From positions 1,403,683 through 1,467,682 of the forward strand of contig NC_092241.1 of NCBI RefSeq assembly GCF_036320965.1: DNA of 64,000 nt, written 5' to 3'. Shown here one piece after another: positions 43,693-56,932 of this stretch. The notes below the pieces were generated by a model. The model had not been told where the DNA came from and made no database searches. It worked only from the letters and a program-made list of their open reading frames with translations. Source of the DNA: Panulirus ornatus. Its lineage: Eukaryota; Arthropoda; Malacostraca; Decapoda; Palinuridae. Within the stretch, counting starts at the first letter, position 1; every line of letters starts with the position of its first letter. A program made the translations under genes and the position numbers.

Positions 43693-43736
43693 ATAAAGAG
43701 AATATGTTGGCAGTACACATACTGTAGATCAACTAA

Positions 43737-44218
43737 GAGATTACCACACAAAGTGGGTCCAGTAAAAGGTCACCACACAGTACATCATCTGGGTGGTCAC
43801 CACACAAAACGGGTGTACTGGAAGGTCACCACACACTGCGCCATCTGGGAGGCTACCATAAAAAGTTGGTCTACGAATAGGTCACCAGACAGTGCAACAA
43901 ATGGGAGGTCACCATACAGAGCGGGTGTACCGGAAGGTCACCATACAGTGCACCATCTGGGAGGCTACCACTCAAACCGGGTGTACTGCAAGGTCACCAC
44001 ACATCGCACCATCTGCGAGGTTACTATACAACGTTTACTGGGAGGTCACCATGCAGTGAACCATTTGGAAAGTCACTACACAGCGCGGGCCTACCTGAAT
44101 GTCACTTTACATACTGCATTACGTGGAAGGTCTACACACTCTACACCATCATGTAGTTCACCAAGTAGGAAGTCGCCACATAAGGCGCAACACGTAAAGG
44201 TCACTACAACTCTCACCC
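43737..44218. repeat. Higher-order tandem repeat, alternating 27- and 29-bp subunits
   Basis: Subunits GGTCACCACACAGTGCACC plus ATCTGGGA (27 bp) and GGTCACCACACAAAACGGG plus TGTACTGGAA (29 bp) alternate about eight times, a 56-bp higher-order period. They decay towards the right. The 198-codon plus-strand frame across it is a repeat by-product. Confidence 0.85.
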
Positions 44219-44228
44219 ATCACTCGCA

Positions 44229-44412
44229 ATCCACCTTCAGTTTTACCAACATCAATCTAGAATGCAATTTTTTACACTCTATCACAAACTCCCACAATTC
44301 CTACTTCAGAAGTAGTGCTACTCCTTCTTTAGCACTTCTCCTTTCATGAACCCCTGACTTTGCTTGCGAGACATTTCCAAGCCATTGGTCCCCTTTACCC
44401 TTGAGCTTCCTT

Positions 44413-44414
<2 letters not shown>
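44229..44414 (-). mobile_element. RTE endonuclease fragment, copy J
   Basis: On the minus strand, sequence equivalent to AAGCTCAAGGG...GTGAAAGG...CTCCTGAAGTAGGAATTG and AGATTGATGTTGGTAAAACTG matches the endonuclease region of the RTE copies (for example 4890-5060). Both ends are truncated; TA follows. Confidence 0.75.

Positions 44415-44473
<59 letters not shown>
44415..44473. repeat. (TA)n microsatellite
   Basis: TA array between RTE fragment J and short element S8. Confidence 0.96.
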
Positions 44474-44475
<2 letters not shown>

Positions 44476-44690
44476 CAAACTATTCGACATTTCCCGCATC
44501 AGCAAGGTAGCGTAAAGAACATCCTCACCTGGACCCCTTCTCTGCTTCTTCTTTTGGAAAATTAAAAAAAAAACAAGAGGGGAGGATTTCCAGCCCCCCG
44601 CTCCCTCCCCTTTTAGTCGCCCTCTAGGACACACAGGGAATACGTGGGAAGTATTCTTTCTCCTCTATCCCCAGGGATGATACATATATT
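44474..44690 (-). mobile_element. Short RTE-related non-autonomous element, copy S8
   Basis: Minus-strand copy, missing about 25 bp between the tail and the AGGTGAGGAT block. The head reads GTATCATCCCTGGGGATAG on the minus strand. It lies head-to-tail behind RTE copy K, separated only by about 12 bp of A/T. Confidence 0.83.
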
Positions 44691-44702
44691 TACATTTATT
44701 TA

Positions 44703-46377
44703 CTTATTTTGCTTTGTCGCTGTCTCCCGCGTTTGCGAGGTAGCGCAAGGAAACAGACGAAAGATATGGCCCAACCCACCCCCATACACATGTATATACA
44801 TACACGTCCACACACGCAAATATACACACCCATGCATCTCAATGTACACATATATATATACACACAGAGGCATACATATATACACATGCACACAATTCAC
44901 ACTGTCTGCCTTTATTCATTCCCATCGCCACCTCGCCACACATGGAAAAAAATCCCCCTCCCACTCTCATGTGTGCCAGGGAACGCTAAGAAAAGACAAC
45001 AAAGGCCCAATTCGTTCACACTCAGTCTCTAGCTGTCATGCAATAATGCCCGAAACCACAGCTCCCTTTCCACATCCAGGCCCCACACAACTTTCCATGG
45101 TTTACCCCAGACGCTTCACATGCCCTGATTCAATCCATTGACAGCACGTCGACCCCGGTATACCACATCGTTCCATTTCACTCTATTCTTTGCACGCCTT
45201 TCACCCTCATGCATGTTCAGGCCCCGATCACTCAAAATCTTTTTCACTCCATCTTTCCACCTCCAATTTGGTCTCCCACTTCTCCTCGTTCCCTCCACCT
45301 CCGACACATATATCCTCTTGGTCAATCTTTCCTCACTTATTCTCTCCATGTGCCCAAACCATTTTAAAACACCCTCTTCTGCTCTCTCAACCACGCTCTT
45401 TTTATTTCCACACATCTCTCTTACCCTTACATTACTTACTCGACCAAACCACCTCACACCACATATTGTCCTCAAACATCTTATTTCCAGCACATCCACC
45501 CTCCTCCGCAAAACTCTATCCATACCCACGCCTCGCACCCACACAACATTGTTGGAACCACTATTCCTTCAAACATACCCATTTTTGCTTTCCGAGATAA
45601 TGTTCTCAACTTCCACACATTCTTCAAGGCTCCCAGGATTTTCGCTCCCTCCCCCACCCTATGATTCACTTCCGCTTCCATGGTTCCATCCGCTGCCAGA
45701 TCCACTCCCAGATATATAAAACACTTTACTTCCTCCAGTTTTTCTCCATTCAAACTTACCTCGCAATTGACTTGACCCTCAACCCTACTGTGCCTAATAA
45801 CCTTGCTCTTATTCACATTTACTCTTAACTTTCTTCTTTCACACACTTTACCAAACTCAGTCACCAGCTTCTGCAGTTTCCCACATGAATCAGCCACCAG
45901 TGCTATATCATCAGCGAACAACTGACTCACTTCCCAAGCTCTCTCATCCACAACAGACTTCATACTTGCCCCTCTTTCCAAAACTCTTGCATCCACCTCC
46001 CTAACAACCCCATCCATAAACAAATTAAACAAACATGGAGACATAACACACCCCTGCTGCAAACCTACATTCACTGAGAACCAATCACTTTCCTCTCTTC
46101 CTACACGTACACATGCCTTACATTCTCGATAAAAACTTTTCACTGTTTCTAACAACTTGCCTCCCACACCATACATTCTTAATGGCTTCCACAGAGCATC
46201 TCTATCAACTCTATCATATGCCTTCTCCAGATCCATAAATGCTACATACAAATCCATTTGCTTTTCTAAATATTTCTCACATACATTCTTCAAAGAAAAC
46301 ACCTGATCCACACATCCTCTACCACTTCTGAAACCACACCGCTCTTCACCAATCTGATGTTCTGTACATGCCTTATT
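44703..46377 (-). mobile_element. RTE-clade retrotransposon, copy K (5'-truncated, long 3' UTR)
   Basis: Minus-strand copy starting at AAGGCATGTACAGAACATC (46377) in the RT fingers region. Blocks 46404-45481 and 45544-45116 read [51 protein letters not shown] and FADDIALVADS (one Leu lost before FADD), then the C-terminus with a frameshift near 45530. Long 3' UTR at about 44703-45115. Its truncated 5' end is fused to the tail of another RTE copy (46378-46470). Confidence 0.9.
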
Positions 46378-46464
46378 TATTTGCTTTGTCGCTGTCTCCC
46401 GCATTAGCGAGGTAGCTCAAAGGAAACAGACGAAAGAATGGCCCAACCCACACACATACACATG

Positions 46465-46470
<6 letters not shown>
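46378..46470 (-). mobile_element. RTE 3'-tail fragment
   Basis: Only the last 90 bases of an RTE 3' UTR (TTTGCTTTGTCGCTGTCTCC on the plus strand and onwards), with stem-loop CTCGC-TAAT-GCGGG on the minus strand. It separates copy K from a TA array. Confidence 0.8.

Positions 46471-46535
<65 letters not shown>
46471..46535. repeat. (TA)n microsatellite
   Basis: TA array adjoining the poly-T (tail complement) of RTE copy L. Confidence 0.96.
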
Positions 46536-46552
<17 letters not shown>

Positions 46553-48491
46553 TTTTGCTTTGTCGCTGTCTCCCGCGTTTGCGAGGTAGCGCAAGGAAAC
46601 AGACGAAAGAAATGGCCCAACCCACGCCCATACACATGTATATACATACGTCCACACACGCAAATATACATACCTACACAACTTTCCATCGTTTACCCCA
46701 GACGCTTCACATGCCTTGATTCAATCCACTGACAGCACGTCAACCCCGGTATACCACATCGCTCCAATTCACTATATTCCTTGCACTCCTTTCACCCTCC
46801 TGCATGTTCAGGCCCCGATCACACAAAATCTTTTTCACTCCATCTTTCCACCTCCAATTTGGTCTCCCTCTTCTCCTCGTTCCCTCAATCTCCGACACAT
46901 ATATCCTCTTGGTCAATCTTTCCTCATTCATTCTCTCCATGTGCCCAAACCATTTCAAAACACCCTCTTCTGCTCTCTCAACCACGCTCTTTTTATTTCC
47001 ACACATCTCTCTTACCCTTACGTTACTTACTCGATCAAACGACCTCACACCACACATTGTCCTCAAACATCTCATTTCCAGCACATCCATCCTCCTGCGC
47101 ACAACTCTATCCATAGTCCACGCCTCGCAACCATACAACATTGTTGGAACCACTATTCCTTCAAACATACCCATTTTTGCTTTCCGAGATAATGTTCTCG
47201 ACTTCCACACATTCTTCAAGGCTCCCACAATTTTCGCCCCCTCCCCCACCCTATGATCCATTTCCGCTTCCATGGGTCCATCCGCTGCCAGATCCACTCC
47301 CAGATATCTAAAACACTTCACTTCCTCCTGTTTTTCTCCATTCAAACTCACCTCCCAATTGAATTGACCCTCAACCCTACTGTACCTAATAACCTTGCTC
47401 TTATTCACATTTACTCTTAACTTTCTTCTTTCACACACTTTACCAAACTCAGTCACCAGCTTCTGCAGTTTCTCACATGAATCAGCCACCAGCGCTGTAT
47501 CATCAGCGAACAACAACTGACTCACTTCCCAAGCTCTCTCATCCCCAACAGACTTCATACTTGCCCCTCTTTCCAAAACTCTTGCATTCACCTCCCTAAC
47601 AACCCCATCCATAAACAAATTAAACAACCATGGAGACATCACACACCCCTGCCGCAAACCTACATTCACTGAGAACCAATCACTTTCCTCTCTTCCTACA
47701 CGTACACATGCCTTACATCCTCGATAAAAACTTTTCACTGCTTCTAACAACTTGCCTCTCACACCATATATTCTTAATACCTTCCACAGAGCATCTCTAT
47801 CAACTCTATCATATGCTTCTCCAGATCCATAAATGCTACATACAAATCCATTTGCTTTTCTAAGTATTTCTCGCATACATTCTTCAAAGCAAACACCTGA
47901 TCCACACATCCTCTACCATTTCTGAAAACACACTTCTCTTCCCCAATCTGACGCTCAGTACATGCCTTCACCCTCTCAATCAATACCCTCCCATATAATT
48001 TACGAGGAATACTCAACAAACTTATACCTCTGTAATTTGAGCACTCACTCTTATCCCCTTTGCCTTTGTACAATGGCACTATGCAAGCATTCCGCCAATC
48101 CTCAGGCACCTCACCATGAATCATACATACATTGAATAACCTTACCAACCAGTCAACAATACAGTCACCCCCATTTTTATAAATTTCACTGCAATACCAT
48201 CCAAACCTGCTGCCTTGCCGGCTTTCATCTTCCGCAAAGCTTTTACTACCTCTTCTCTGCTTACCAAATCATTCTCCCTAACCCTCTCACTTTGCACACC
48301 ATCTCGACCAAAACACCCTATATCTGCCACTCTATCATCAAACACATTCAACAAACCTTCAAAATACCCACTCCATCTCCTTCTCACATCACCACTACTT
48401 GTTATCACCTCCCCATTTGTCCCCTTCACTGAAGTTCCCATTTGCTCCTTTGTCTTACGTACTTTATTTACCTCCTTCCAAAACATCTTTT
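46536..48491 (-). mobile_element. RTE-clade retrotransposon, copy L (5'-truncated, short 3' UTR)
   Basis: Minus-strand copy bounded by TA on both sides. It begins at [14 protein letters not shown] (48491) and is open in blocks 48491-48180, 48148-47774 and 47909-46740. [33 protein letters not shown] and [15 protein letters not shown] are intact. Lesions: frameshifts near 48170 and 47815, where AAGGCATATG has lost a base. Its short UTR keeps TTGTGT at the deletion point, close to the ancestral sequence. Confidence 0.91.

Positions 48492-48585
<94 letters not shown>
48492..48585. repeat. (TA)n microsatellite
   Basis: TA array between RTE copies L and M. Confidence 0.96.
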
Positions 48586-48599
48586 GTACATTATTTCTT

Positions 48600-51045
48600 T
48601 TATTTTATTATACCTTGTCGCTGTCTCCTCCGTTAGGGAGGTAGCGCATGGAAACAGACGAAAGAATGGCCCAACCCACCCATATACACATGTACATACA
48701 TACACGTCAACACACTCACATATACATAGCCAAACATTTCAATGTATGCATGTATATATACATACACAGATATATACATATATAAGCATGTCCATAATTC
48801 GTACTTGCTGCTTTTATTCATTCTCGTCGCCACCCCTCCACTCATGAAATGACAACTCCCTGCCCCCGCACGTGCACGAGGTAGCGCAAGGAAAAGACAA
48901 CATTCTTTCACACTCAGTCTCTAGCTGTCATGTATAATGCACCAAAACCACAGCTCGATTCCACATTCAAGCCCTACAAAACTTTCCATGCTTTACCCCA
49001 GACGCTTCACATGCCCTGGTTCAATCCATTGACAGCACGTCGACTCTGGTATACCACATCGTTCCAATTCACACTATTCCTTGTACGCCTTTCACTCTCC
49101 TGCATGTTCAGTCCCCGATCGCTCAGGATCTTTTTTTCTCTATCATTCCACCTCCAATTTGGTCTCCCTCTTCTCCTCGTTCCCTCCACCTCTGACACAT
49201 ATATCCTCTTTGTCAATCTTTCCTCACTCATTCTCTCCATGTGGCCAAACCATTTCAAAACACCCTCTTCTCCTCTCTCAACCACACTCTTTTTATTACC
49301 ACACATCTCTCCTACCCTTTCATTACTTACTCGATAAAACCACCTCACACCACATATTGACCTCAAACATCTCATTTCCAGCCCACGCCCCCCAACCATA
49401 TAGCAATGATGGAACCACTATTCCTTCAAACATATCATTTTTGCTCTCCGAGATAATGTTCTCGCCTTCCACGCATTTTTAAACGCTCCCAGAACTTTCC
49501 TCCCCTTCCCCACCTGTGACTCACATCTGCTTCCATGGTTCCATCCACTGCCAAATCCATTTTCAGATATCTAAAACACTTCACTTCCTCCAGTTTTTCT
49601 CCATTTGATCTTACCTCCAAGTTGACTTGTCCATTAACCCTACTGTACCTAATAACTTTGTGCTTAATCACATTTACTCTCACCTTTCTTCTTTCACGCA
49701 ATTTATTAAATTCAGTCACCAGTTTCTGCAGTTTCTCACCCGAATCAGCCACCAGCGGTGTATCATCAGAACAACGGCTGACTCACTTCCCAAGCCCTCT
49801 CATCCATAACAGAGTGCATACTTGCCCTAAAACTCTTGCATTCACCTCCCTAACAACACCATCCATAAACAAATTATACGACCATGGAGACATTATGCAC
49901 TCCTGCCGCAAACCGATATTCACTGAGAACCAATAACTTTCTTCCTACTCGTACACATGCCTTACATCCTCGATAAAAACTTTTCACTGCTTCTAACAAC
50001 TTGCCTCCCACACCATATACTCTTAATTCCTTCCACAGAGCATCTCTATCAGCTCTATCATATGCCTTCTCCAGATCCATAAAAGCTACATACAAATCCA
50101 TTTGTTTTTCTAAGTATTTCTCACATACATTCTTCAAAGGAAACACCTGATCCACACATCCTCTATCACTTCTAAAACCACACTGCTCTTCCCCAATCTG
50201 ATGCTCTGTATATGCCTTCACCCTCTCAATCAATACCCTCCCATATAATTTCCCAGGAATACTCAACAAACTTATACCTCTGTAATTTGAACACTCACTT
50301 TTATCCCCTTTGCTTTTGAACAATGTAACAACCAGTCAACAACTCAGTAACCCCCTTTTCAACGAATCCCATTGCAATACCATCCAAACCCACTGCCTTG
50401 TTGGCTTTCATCTTTCGCAAAGCTTTCACTACCTCTTCTCTGTTTACCTAACTATTCTCCCTAACCCTCTCACTTCCCACACCAACTCGAGCCAAACAAC
50501 CCATATGTGCCACTCTATCATCTAACACATTCAACAAACCTTCAAAATACTCACTCCATCTCCTTCTCACATCACCACTTCTTGTTATTACTTCCCTATT
50601 AGCTCCCTTCACCGATATTTCCATTTGTTCTCTTGTCTTACGCATTATATTTACCTCCTTCCATAACATCTTTTTATTCTCTCGAAAATCTAATGATACT
50701 CTCTCACCCCAACTCTCAACTGCCCTATTTTTCACCTCTTGCACCTTTCTCTTGACCTACTGCCTCTTTCTTTTATACATCTCCCACTCATTCCCACTAT
50801 TTCCCTGCAAAAATCGTCCAAACGCCTCTCTCTCCTCTTTCACTAATAATCTTAGTTCTTCATCTCACCACTCATTACCCTTTCTAATCTGCCAACCTCC
50901 CACATTTTTCATGCCACATGCATTTTTTGTTCAAGCCATCACTGCTTCCCTAGATACATTCCATTCCTCCACCACTTCTCTTACGTCCTTTGCTCTCACC
51001 TTTTTCCATTCTGCACTCAGTCTCTCCTGGTACTTCCTCACACTC
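48600..51045 (-). mobile_element. RTE-clade retrotransposon, copy M (older, long 3' UTR)
   Basis: Minus-strand, diverged copy, from the N-terminal linker (about 51045) to the long 3' UTR (about 48600-49000). RT pieces: 50323-49874 ([31 protein letters not shown]), 49752-49435 and 49399-49007. Missing stretches include the VPEDWRNAC region (near 50325) and part of the YGCEAWAM region (near 49385). Ends beside a Penelope 3' fragment. Confidence 0.88.
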
Positions 51046-51245
51046 ATATTCCTATGAGTCCAAGGGGAAAATGAAACACTACAACTTTCTAAGTGCAATT
51101 TCCTGTAATAATCACATCTTCAGGGGAGACACAAGAGAAAAATATCAGTCAGTTGATATACAACGAAGTGAAGTAGCTAGTACGCCACTTGTGATGGTCC
51201 AAGAGAGACAACGAGCATATCATAAACTTGTTATGTGGACAAGAA
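51046..51245 (-). mobile_element. Penelope-like element 3' region, second copy
   Basis: The reverse complement aligns with 1770-1933: CATAGGAATA end, CATTTTCC, GTGATTATTACA, TCTCCCCTGA and ATATCAACTGACTG. The ribozyme core has CTGAAGA instead of CTGATGA. No nuclease coding remains upstream. Confidence 0.7.
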
Positions 51246-51370
51246 GGTGAATTGTTTACAAATCTTATCAACAATAAAGATATTCTATCTTGTGTCGACC
51301 TTCACTGTTGTCAAGGTTATAATTTTTTGTGTATTTGATAATAGAAGATTCAATGATATTTCTCGTGGCT

Positions 51371-51771
<401 letters not shown>

Positions 51772-52745
51772 GGTGGAACCAAACAAGCTTATGAACGAAA
51801 GCATCAAACGAGACTAACGAGGAAGAAAAACACCAAATCATTATTAACTGTAGTGATCGGAGAGACGAAGCATATATCAGCAAGATACAGACAAATATTA
51901 CTACGGACATACAGCTTTTTGATGGCCCGCCAATAGTACGTAGACCTAACGTCATTTTAGAACAGGGGAAACGCATTACTGACCCGCGATAAACTACCGA
52001 GTCCACAATATCAGGGCAGGAGAAACGTGTCAATGACCCACCTGGTTCTGGTTTACAGGTTTCTGAGGGAATCAGAGGAACCTGATTGACCTCATCACCA
52101 TAAACGGACAATAACGGTCTCGCACGGCCTAATTTAGACTAGTAATGGATTGTCTATATTCCTACTTTGTATAAGACTGATCTTCTGTGTTTCCTCAACT
52201 GTAAGTTTATATATTACTTTATCCATATTTTGTATTTCGGTTGTTGCTCATACCACCCGTCATGACATTCTTATTTTGTATCGCTTGTAGTTTCCCTTAC
52301 TTCCTATATTCTATGTTCAGTGGATCTTTCTCAGTTTGTTTCTTATATACTTATATTTTGTCTTTTGTGTATAATGTCTAAGTATCTAGGTGTTTATATT
52401 GCATTCCATCGGTTTAGTTGTTTTAGTTGTTCAGCCACTACCTTTACCAACAGTTTTTTCAAAAGAAAAAATATCTCTTGGTGAACATTGGCAAAATTTT
52501 CCGACTTTCGATAAACTTATATGATGTACGCGACCGTAATGTATAGTGTATGATTCATCTCTTTTGAGAGTCATCTCATCCCGTCGTATACTTCAGAGTT
52601 TCAAATGAGAATCATTAATTTTTGTCATTTGTCGCAAATATGTTTTCATAAGGTGCAGCTTATACGTAAGTCCACGTGTGGCAGCAGCTGTTGCTGACAC
52701 TATCATCCGTCATGCCCTCCACCCACACCCTCCCCAGGACGCGAG
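51772..52745. other. No gene recognised
   Basis: AT-rich, no long open frame with recognisable content. GC content rises after about 52670, towards the promoter-like stretch. Confidence 0.5.
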
Positions 52746-52831
52746 TATAAGACCAAACGCCAGAACACCCACACTTCAAACCTCCCGTCGTGACCGACCG
52801 CTAGAGGAACGACTACTGCTCCTGCCACAAG
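52746..52831 (+). promoter_or_regulatory. Candidate core promoter and non-coding first exon
   Basis: A locally GC-richer stretch contains TATAAG at 52746-52751 and, about 80 bp further on, a good 5' splice site, CACAAG|GTAAAA, at 52831/52832. A transcript starting about 30 bp after the TATA element would have a short untranslated first exon. There is no initiator consensus of note and no linked coding exon was identified, so this is speculative. Confidence 0.22.
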
Positions 52832-53049
52832 GTAAAATAAAACGTTTATTGTCACTTACCGAGAATGTTATGGTGCACTGCGTTATGAGCGTACGACGTG
52901 CCGCTTAAACTCTTGCACAGGGTTCTGTTACTGCCAAGGAAAATGGAACCCTTTTAATTGCAAAGAACATTAATGTACACTGCGGTACTTTATATCTTTG
53001 GGTCCTATCACGAAGAAAAGGCCATGTCTGCTCCTCTCTTTTCAAGGAT

Positions 53050-53745
53050 TTTGGTCAAATATCTATCATGGTCCTGGATATTCCTAACACATCTGACAGG
53101 GTGTGGCTTCCTGTTGATCTCTAATACATAGACGTTCCACTACGGTACTGGATGTTGGAGCGACATTTTCCTCTTGTCTTGGCAGTAATGGTCTCCCTCA
53201 GAAATCTGTTCTATCATCTACTCTTTTTCTTCCCTCCATTAATGATCTTCCCTCTTGAACCTTGAACTCTATTCAATGCTTCGCAGATGATTTTGCTTAA
53301 AATTCTTCTGCTTACTTTCCCTTCCATCCTCTTTTGTTGCACTGATATTACCTCTCTTCTTGATTCGGAGATGTGCAGCTTCTCGGAGATGAGAACTAGA
53401 AACCTAGTTATATTATGATTGTGCAAGATCACGAGTTCTACCCATATATGTGTCTAAATCTCACTCGTTTTACCAATGAACTTTAGAACAATGATATTCC
53501 TCCCCACAATAACATAAGCATATTTGGCATAACCCTATCTTCCAGTTTTCCTGGACACTCCATATCGACAAGTCTGCTTCCCAAAAGCTGGTGGTGAAGC
53601 GTAGGTTCTATAATCGTATTTCCTGTGAGCAGCTGTTCTTTATCTACAGGGGGTCTTATACAACCCAAGATGGAATATTGCTTGCGTATCTTAGATAGCT
53701 CTTCCTTTACGTCTCTCATGGTCAAAATGGAATGAAAATCCTTTT
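53050..53745 (+). pseudogene. Jockey-type LINE reverse transcriptase fragment
   Basis: Fragments in order across frames: VLDI...SDRVW (palm motif A, about 53070), GLPQKSVLSSTLF...INDL (motif B region, about 53190), CFADDF (YADD motif, about 53280), then ILGITLSSSFPGH-like and PVSSCSLSTGGLIQPKMEYC (about 53515-53680). This is the usual order of Jockey/LOA-type RTs (LDISKAFDRVW, GVPQGSVLSPTLF, YADD, LGV.....W, IRP.MEYCSHIW). Multiple frameshifts; neither endonuclease nor 3' end is preserved. Confidence 0.65.
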
Positions 53746-54021
53746 GCCATATTAACATTCCAGATATCACCTTTCTACAACCATCCCTTTCCGTCCATTG
53801 AGGTGTTTCTCACGTCTATCTATTTTACAGATGATATTTCGATCAGTGGTCTTGTGAGATATGTGTGTGAACCAATCACACGGTTGGCTGCTGCTTCCCA
53901 TAGCCCCTTTTGTCTTCCCCTTTTCCTATAGAATTATCATCTTTGAGAAAGAGGAGTACAGTATCTCACCCGGCTATCCTCTGAGCAATCCAATAAGGAG
54001 TAATCTGTTGACATCAGCATG
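53746..54021. other. No gene recognised
   Basis: Unique-looking sequence between the Jockey-type fragment and RTE copy N. Confidence 0.4.
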
Positions 54022-56548
54022 TACAAGGAGGCTTGTGTGAGGAAATATCAGGAGAGACTAAGTACAGAATGGAAAAAGGTGAGAACAAAGGACGTAAGGG
54101 GAATGGGGGAGGAGGCTTGCGCAAAAGATGTTTGTGGCATGAGAAGCGTGGGAGGTGGGAAGATTAGAAAGGGCAGTGAGTGGTGGGATGAAGAAGTAAG
54201 ATTATTAGTGAAAGAGAAGAGAAAGGCATTTGGACTATTTTTGCAGGAAAATAATGCAAATGATTGGGAGATGTATAAAATAAAGAGGCAGGAGGTCAAA
54301 AGAAAGGTGCAAGAGGTAAAAAAGAGGGCAAATGAGAGTTGGAGCAAGAGAGTATTATTAAATCTTAGGGAAAATAAAAAGATGTTTTAGAAGGAAGTAA
54401 ATAAAGTGCGTAAGACAAGGGAACAAATGAGAACATCACTGAAGGGGGCTTCTAGGGAGGTGATAACAAGTAGTGGTGATGTGAGGAGATGGAGTGAGTA
54501 TTTTGAAGGTTTGTTGAATGTGTTTAAATGTGGCAGATATAGGGTGTTTGGGTCGAGGTGGTGTGCAAAGTGTGAGAGTTAGGGAGAATGATTTGGTAAA
54601 CAGAGAAGAGGTAGCAAAAGATGAAAGCCGGCAAGGCAGCGGGATTGATTGGTATTGCAGCGGACTTTATTGAAAAAGGGGATGACTTTTGTTGACTGCT
54701 TCGTAAGGTTATTTGATGTATGTATGACTCATGGTGAGATGCCTGAGGATTAGCGGAATGCCTGATTAGTGCCACTGTACAAAGGCAATGGGGATACAAG
54801 TGAGTGTTCAAATTACAGAGGTATAAGTTCTTTTAAGTGTTCCTGGGAAAATATATGGGAGGGAATAGATTAAGAGCGTGAAGTCATGTACAGAGCATCA
54901 TATTGGGGAAGTGCAGTGTGGTTTCAGAAGTGGTAGAGGATGTGTGGATCAGATGCTTGCTTTGAAAAATGTACGTGAGAAATACTTAGAAAAGCAAATG
55001 GATTTGTATGTAGCATTTATGGGTCTGGATAAGGCATATGACAGAGTTGATAGAGATGCTCTGTGGAAGGTATTGAGAATATATGGTGTGAGAGGCAAGT
55101 TGTTAGAAGCAGTGAAAAGTTTTTATCGAGGATGTAAGGTACATGTACGTGTAGGAAGAGAGGAAAGTGACTGGTTCTCAGTGAATGTTGGTTTGCGGCA
55201 GGGGTGCGTGATGTCTCCATGGTTATTTAATTTGCTTATGGATGGGGCTGTTAGGGAGGTAAATGCAAGAGTTTTGGAAAGAGTGGCAAGTATGCAGTCT
55301 TTTATGGATGAGAGAGCTTGGGAAGTAAGTCAGTTGTTGTTCGCTGATGATCCTGCACTGGTGGCTGATTCGGGTGAGAAATTGCAGAAACTGGTGACTG
55401 AGTTTGGTAAAGTGCGTGAAAGAAGAAAGATGAGAGTAAATGTGAATAAGAGCAAGGATATTAGGTACAGTAGGGTTGAGGGACAAGTCAATTGGGAGGT
55501 AAGTTCGAATGGAGAAAAACTGGAGGAAGTGAAGTGTTTTACATATCTGGGAGTGGATTTGACAGCGGATGGAACCATGGGACCGGAAGTGAAGCATAGG
55601 GTGGGGGAGGGGGCGAAAGTACTGGGAGCGTTGAAGAATGTGTGGAAGTCGAGAACGTTATCTTGGAAAGCAAAAATGGGTATGTTTGAAGGAATAGTGG
55701 TTCCAACAATGTTATATGGTTGTCAGGCGTGGGCTATAGATAGAGTTGTGCGAAGGAGGGTGGATGTGCTACGAATGAGATGTTTGAGGACAAAATGTGG
55801 TGTGAAGTGGTTTGATCGAGTAAGTAATGAAAGGGTAAGAGATATGTGTGGTAATAAAAAGAGTGTGGTTGAGAGAGCGGAAGAAGGTGTTTTGAAATGA
55901 TTTGGTTACGTGGAGAGAATGAGTGAAGAAAGATTGACAAAGAGGTGGAGGGAACGAGAAGTGGGAGAGCAAATTGGAGGTGGAAAGATGAAGTGAAAAA
56001 GATTTTGAGTGATCGGTGCCTGAACATGCAGAAGGGTGTAAGGCGTGCAAGGAATAGAGTGAATTGGAACGATGTGGTGTACCGGGATCGACGTGCTGTC
56101 AATGGATTGAGCCAGGGCATGTGAAGCGTCTGGGGTAAACCATGGAAAGTTTTGTGGGGCCTGGATGTGGAAAGGTAGCTGTGGTTTCGGTGTATTATAC
56201 ATGACAGCCAGAGACTGAGTTTAACGAATGTGGCCTTTGTGTCTTTTCCTATCGCTACCTCGCGCACAGGCGTGGGGAAGGGTTATCATTTCATGTGTGG
56301 CGGGGTGGCGACGGGAGTGAATAAGGGCAGACAGTATGAATCATGTACATATGTATATATGTATATGTCTGTGTGTGTATATATATATGTATACGTTGAG
56401 ATGTATAGGTATGTATATGTGCGTGTGTGGACGTGTATGTATATACACGTGTATGGGGGTGGGTTGGGCCATTCTTTCGTCGGTTTCCTTGCGCTACCTC
56501 GTTAACGCGGGAAACAGCGACAAACCATAGTATTAAAAATATATATAT
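54022..56548 (+). mobile_element. RTE-clade retrotransposon, copy N (older, long 3' UTR)
   Basis: Begins in the linker ([16 protein letters not shown]). The N-terminal half is heavily damaged between 54390 and 54870; the region 54878-55900 is open and reads [64 protein letters not shown] and [19 protein letters not shown] to MGLD and FADDTAL to FADDPAL are unusual substitutions. Stop at 55898 (TGG to TGA). The full long 3' UTR (about 56120-56525) is the best plus-strand example, with both GCTACCTCG motifs. A short element follows in the same orientation. Confidence 0.89.
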
Positions 56549-56793
56549 ATCCCTGTGGATAGGGGAGAAAGAGTACTTCCCACATATTCCCTGCGTGTCG
56601 TAGAAGGCGACTAAAAGGGGAGGGAGCGGGTGGCTGGAAATTCTCCCTTCTCTTGTTTTTCTTTTTTTAATTTTACAAAAGAAGAAACCGAGAAGGGGGT
56701 CAGGTGAGAATATTCCCTCTAAGGACCAGTTCTCTGTTCTTAACGCTACCTCGCTAACGGGGGAAATGGCAAAAAGTATGAAAAAAAAAAAAA
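56549..56793 (+). mobile_element. Short RTE-related non-autonomous element, copy S9
   Basis: Plus-strand full-length copy, ending CTCGC-TAAC-GGGGG and GGCAAAAAGTATG poly-A. The head hairpin has lost pairing (GAGTAC/ATATTC). It sits immediately after the tail of RTE copy N, same orientation, with a (TA)4-5 linker. Confidence 0.85.

Positions 56794-56932
<139 letters not shown>

Noticed and set aside
43753..44349. 198-codon frame with His-Thr-Gly repeats
   Set aside because: Runs through the 27/29-bp tandem repeat and into antisense RTE sequence; no independent coding support.
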